Shown here piece by piece: positions 56,201-58,322 of a stretch of DNA of 58,322 bases (positions within the stretch are counted from its first letter, which is position 1; every line of letters starts with the position of its first letter). Where the stretch lies: assembly GCA_902475855.1 (NCBI GenBank), contig CABSBF010000008.1:1-58322 (forward strand), given 5' to 3'. The notes below the pieces were generated by a model, which searched no databases, was not told where the DNA came from, and saw nothing but the letters and a program-made list of their open reading frames with translations. Origin of the DNA: an uncultured Eubacteriales bacterium (GTDB lineage Bacteria > Bacillota > Clostridia > Oscillospirales > Oscillospiraceae). The position numbers and the translations under genes were made by a program.

Positions 56201-58322
56201 TGATCAGGTCTTTGCTTCTGTCGCTCTCCTGCGCCTGCTGCACATACCCTTCCACGTCCAGCATCATATGCACATAGGCGCTCTCCGTCTGGTTGAGTTC
56301 CGACTTCTTTCCCTTGCTGTCCGCGAATTCCCGCACGTCGTCAAACTGTCCGTTCATCCACCGGTAGCTCTCCGCCGTGTTCCTTACCACTGGCGCAAAG
56401 AGGTAGTTGTAGATTTCCATCCCGCGCTCCTCGCCGAAGATGTTGACCATCGACCGCAGCGCCGTCCGGTAGTTCATCACCAGCAGCTTCTCCGGCTTAA
56501 AGAGTGACGGGTCAGCCTGAATCTCCTTCTCCGTCGGGAACAGGTCGATCATCTTGTAAAGCAGTCCGTCCCGGATCTCTCCCTTCCGGATCCGGATCAG
56601 ATCCTCTCCTGTCATGCGCTCGTTCAGGTACAGCGCCGCCAGTTGCGAAACGACCTCCGGCCGGCACTTGTCCGGCAGCCTGTAGTATTCCATCCGCCCG
56701 GATGCAATCTTTTTCGCCGCCCGGATTTCCGGCTTCGTCGCCTCCCATTTGCGTGTTGTTTTTTCAATCTGCCGCTGAATCGACCGCCGCGTTTCCGCTC
56801 CCTTTCGCATCGCGTCCACCTGGCTGTATTCTGCAATGCCTCCGTCGATCTTCACGCCCGCTTTTTCCAGCGCCGGAGACCCCTTGAAGCTCTCCTTCGG
56901 TGTCCCCTCCGGATGGATTCCCGCCGCCGTCAGGTCTGCAAAGGTCTTCTTCGATGCCTGCAATTTTTCCAGCGCCGCTTTCGGGCTGATGGAGCTTTTC
57001 GGTGCATCTTCCTTTGTAATGGTCGCTTTCCACGTCCCGTTTGCCCGGTTCGTCAGCTCCCATTTTTTCCCGGTCATTGCCTGCAAGAGCGCCAGCGCCT
57101 CTCCCGGCTGCAAGCTCGTCCCTCTGGAGTGCATTGGCTTTCCCTTTCCGTAGGGGAAGTCCGGCTCGCTTGTTCCAAAGCTCTCCAGATATGCCTTTTG
57201 CACGCCCTCCAGCCGTTCCTGCTTTTTCTGCTCGTATTCCTCCGCTGTCCGCACGATGCTTCCCTTGCGTTCCTCCTCGGCTGCCGCTCTGGTCTCGGCC
57301 TTCTGCCTTGCATCCGCCTCCGCCGTCTGCGCGTCGTACCAGTTGTAAAATTCCGCAAGATCCTCCGCGTCCGCCGCGTCCTCCAGCTTCTCCGGCGGCA
57401 TGCTCGCCAGCAGCGACGCCGTTTCCCGCGTCCCCGGCTGATACACCGGGTCAACCGCCGTCAGCAGCTTTGCATCCATGTCCTTCACGCTGGCAAGCCC
57501 GGTTTCCTTGTTTGTAAACAGCACCGTGAGCATTCCCTTTTTCGCGCTCTTGTCCAGCACCAGTCCGTAGTTGCCCATGTCCGCTGCCTTTACCCACGTC
57601 CGCAGGGGATAGACCTGCCGCCCGTTCAGCACCGGGAAGCCGCGCTTCTGCGCCGCCTCCTCCGAGATCGTCCACGGCTCCACGATCCCCTCCGGCTTTT
57701 TCGCCGGCTTTTCTCCGTCCGCCTCGCGGATGAGCGATTCCAGCCGCTCATCCGTCTGCGCCCGTTCCAGCGTTTCCCGCGCCTCCGCGCCTGCCTGCTT
57801 TTCGTACCGGTTCAGCAGCTTTTCAAATTCCTGCCTCTGGTATTCTGCCTGCTCCTCCCGCTTCAGGCCAAAGCGCTTTTCGTTCTCCTCCATGCCCTTG
57901 CGCAGGCTCATCCGCGCATCCTTGCCCTTTTCCGCCGCTCCCACGATCTGCCGCAGCATCTCTGTCGCGTCGTACTCCTCCGTAAACATGTCCGGATACA
58001 TCTCCGCCAGCTCCATCATGTGGACGTCCGCGCCTCTGTCCTTCTCCTCGTTCGTCAGGTAGATTCGCATGCCGAACGCCTTTTTCCGGAATGCGTTCCA
58101 GTCGTCTCCGAACTCCTCCCGGATTCCCTCCGGCACAAAGATTTTCCGACCCTTCAGTTCCTCCCGGATTTCCTGATAGTAGTCGTCCGCCGGGAGTGTT
58201 GCCGTGCCGAGATCCATCAGCGCGTCAAAGAGTTCGTCCTTTTCCGAGTTCAGCAGCTTCACGCCCTGCTGCATTTCCGCCATCGGCGCCTCTAAGAGCT
58301 TCCCCAGCGCCTCGTTGTCGTA
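53220..58322 (-). CDS. giant phage polyvalent protein with LPD38-like region, 5' end outside the window
   Basis: At least 1700 residues. The frame is open to the window edge (13 codons before the first in-window ATG at 58283), so the N-terminus is missing. Mostly charged and helical. The part coded at about 55000-54640 (GRALMADRTKGAKPLKFHSKG, VFQIEPLNTVEFVMQ, LLRTIFGYLIAAFVLNRLTDELYGGTPAPLD) matches the large polyvalent protein-associated domain 38 type, with one hydrophobic helix. The C-terminal 350 residues are Lys/Glu/Ala-rich helices ending in WWMMPWS. Such proteins are thought to travel in the virion and enter the host with the DNA. No catalytic motif is evident in the visible part. Confidence 0.8.
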   Translation of the reverse strand, partial: YDNEALGKLLEAPMAEMQQGVKLLNSEKDELFDALMDLGTATLPADDYYQEIREELKGRKIFVPEGIREEFGDDWNAFRKKAFGMRIYLTNEEKDRGADVHMMELAEMYPDMFTEEYDATEMLRQIVGAAEKGKDARMSLRKGMEENEKRFGLKREEQAEYQRQEFEKLLNRYEKQAGAEARETLERAQTDERLESLIREADGEKPAKKPEGIVEPWTISEEAAQKRGFPVLNGRQVYPLRTWVKAADMGNYGLVLDKSAKKGMLTVLFTNKETGLASVKDMDAKLLTAVDPVYQPGTRETASLLASMPPEKLEDAADAEDLAEFYNWYDAQTAEADARQKAETRAAAEEERKGSIVRTAEEYEQKKQERLEGVQKAYLESFGTSEPDFPYGKGKPMHSRGTSLQPGEALALLQAMTGKKWELTNRANGTWKATITKEDAPKSSISPKAALEKLQASKKTFADLTAAGIHPEGTPKESFKGSPALEKAGVKIDGGIAEYSQVDAMRKGAETRRSIQRQIEKTTRKWEATKPEIRAAKKIASGRMEYYRLPDKCRPEVVSQLAALYLNERMTGEDLIRIRKGEIRDGLLYKMIDLFPTEKEIQADPSLFKPEKLLVMNYRTALRSMVNIFGEERGMEIYNYLFAPVVRNTAESYRWMNGQFDDVREFADSKGKKSELNQTESAYVHMMLDVEGYVQQAQESDRSKDLISAAENVARGESVENESIEFALNSEEAKIVEKYAQWINGKDAEGIDKVKCENAMKEYRKKFDLYFEAINDFLVAHGMQPIGKIKGYTPHIPIAEKFNLMSKALEVLGLNETVTTLPAEISGRTEGFRPQKRWNPFFLERKGDKTAYDIEEAFQNYVQYLGDILYHTDDIQKIRAAENYLRQGLRGSFVTSLEKALDMSRSGNVEEKVEYLQEMGRIGNDMREYSNAELAEAFDKLIEEMLGEAQNNTRYSDLVVWLKNYGDILAGKQFGGDRGTEYGGGREWLNIGNKLVGAFAKANVAGNLSSVLNQSAQLAMLQATRSQRAILKATQEFCTGKLGEFRKEIDFLTGKKGIDYLVQSGTDKFISGMFAPAEFMDSMLSTIATRAAYWDAIRNGKNHEEAMRFADWYGRALMADRTKGAKPLKFHSKGVVVQMLNVFQIEPLNTVEFVMQDMPLEIRREAEKNGKKSAARMLLRTIFGYLIAAFVLNRLTDELYGGTPAPLDIAGLTANFFASGKGLSTNDYMRKLINKVVGSEIFDVPEEREKFDTLAAIKDTGYNLINEIPFASNVSGLFGVGDRTMPFPNIFGTGKNLYGALFPPKDSKTGERPKVNGQEVLEKGLEFLAEFVPGGRQAKKTGYGIKAIAQGGKTKGYGEKQRLQYPLDMDDPMTYIRTALFGVNASPEAKAYYAGDNSGLTAKQTQLWNELREEGADGYALYGLMMRMDDAMNYSDIPAPRDDESEEEKTKRLQMKEEHRKKARAELAAQEDLTDGQRMRIYSAMVESGKDDEIDKLMDAGMKWKDISEILDKRGELKAGKTESEWAAEFASWLDGKKYAGKQREVINEALVPQSASFYNKMTAAGVGKNSAIKIEGIARKAAKADGKNFSEAYQARAVAQAGLSENEAYKALCAIYSDGTAEKFKEAHEAGIPAKEYTRFWLAQSELESDRDEDGEFISGSKREKVIELIDSLNLTAEQKDWIMSQKYKSYDWWMMPWS

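Larger units (their letters stand above)
50382..58322 (-). mobile_element. partial prophage (late/virion module), right end outside the window
   Basis: Six compact minus-strand genes plus a giant polyvalent protein, several overlapping by 8-11 bases. Repetitive Gln- or Asn/Tyr-rich small proteins and an LPD38-like region are typical of phage, and none resembles chromosomal metabolism. It ends beside tRNA-Leu(CAG), a common type of phage attachment site; no integrase, terminase or capsid gene is in view, and the second att copy would lie outside. Boundary and identity as prophage are inference. Confidence 0.7.

Noticed and set aside
56643..58295. A 550-codon plus-strand frame opposite the giant phage protein
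   Set aside because: Very Arg/Leu/Phe/His-rich, no start signal, and the minus-strand frame is far longer and protein-like.

Overview
The window reads as chromosome of a GC-rich (mid-50s percent by eye), spore-lineage Clostridia of the gut, most likely Oscillospirales/Ruminococcaceae. The grounds are a spoIID-type gene, the U32 peptidase-maf-mreC-mreD-PBP2 cluster, the atpZ/I-B-E-F-H-A-G-D-C operon, a CIRCE-controlled hsp20, typical AGGAGG ribosome sites and frequent TTG starts. The taxonomic placement is inference; no rRNA gene is present. No CRISPR array, transposase or integrase was seen.

Layout. 1-1290: a lower-GC minus-strand island of tiny genes, partly decayed: an ORF broken by an in-frame TAG, two tandem paralogous beta-barrel-like proteins, a Cys-rich protein and a frameshifted CPCC-type zinc protein. 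1357-10323, minus strand: a cytidylate-kinase-like protein, a heterodimeric ABC exporter with one degenerate ATP site, an HTH/membrane regulator, a lipoprotein serpin, and a membrane protein-pgsA-zinc ribbon operon. 10468-15101: a two-component system, hsp20 under CIRCE, degV (minus) and a two-gene operon ending in a C_GCAxxG_C_C protein. 15140-20005, minus: a cation/proton antiporter, a TRIC-like channel, murA and an rRNA m5C methyltransferase. 20171-20968: tRNA-Thr and tRNA-Tyr (plus) and tRNA-Val (minus). 21079-27192: a lipid kinase, an rRNA methyltransferase, the nfeD-SPFH pair, and vanZ-metG with an apparent frameshift in vanZ.

27683-33811 is the cell-shape operon (U32 peptidase, maf, mreC, mreD, PBP2). 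35351-42414 (minus) is the complete F-type ATP synthase operon; its c subunit carries two carboxylates in the ion site, which suggests Na+ coupling. 42812-45254 is an AbrB-PLP lyase-DMT transporter operon. A low-GC patch (about 45405-46607) holds an HTH/membrane regulator and possible gene remnants. spoIID, citrate synthase and an acyltransferase follow, then tRNA-Leu(CAG).

From 50505 to the right edge, everything lies on the minus strand and looks like a late prophage module: five small virion-type proteins, a papain-like protein and a giant polyvalent protein that runs off the window. It abuts tRNA-Leu, a common type of phage integration site. Several gene boundaries in this module carry perfect or near-perfect inverted repeats; one of them buries a start codon. 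The least explained parts of the window are this phage module, the left-edge small-gene island, and the non-coding stretches at 27268-27682 and 35082-35307.
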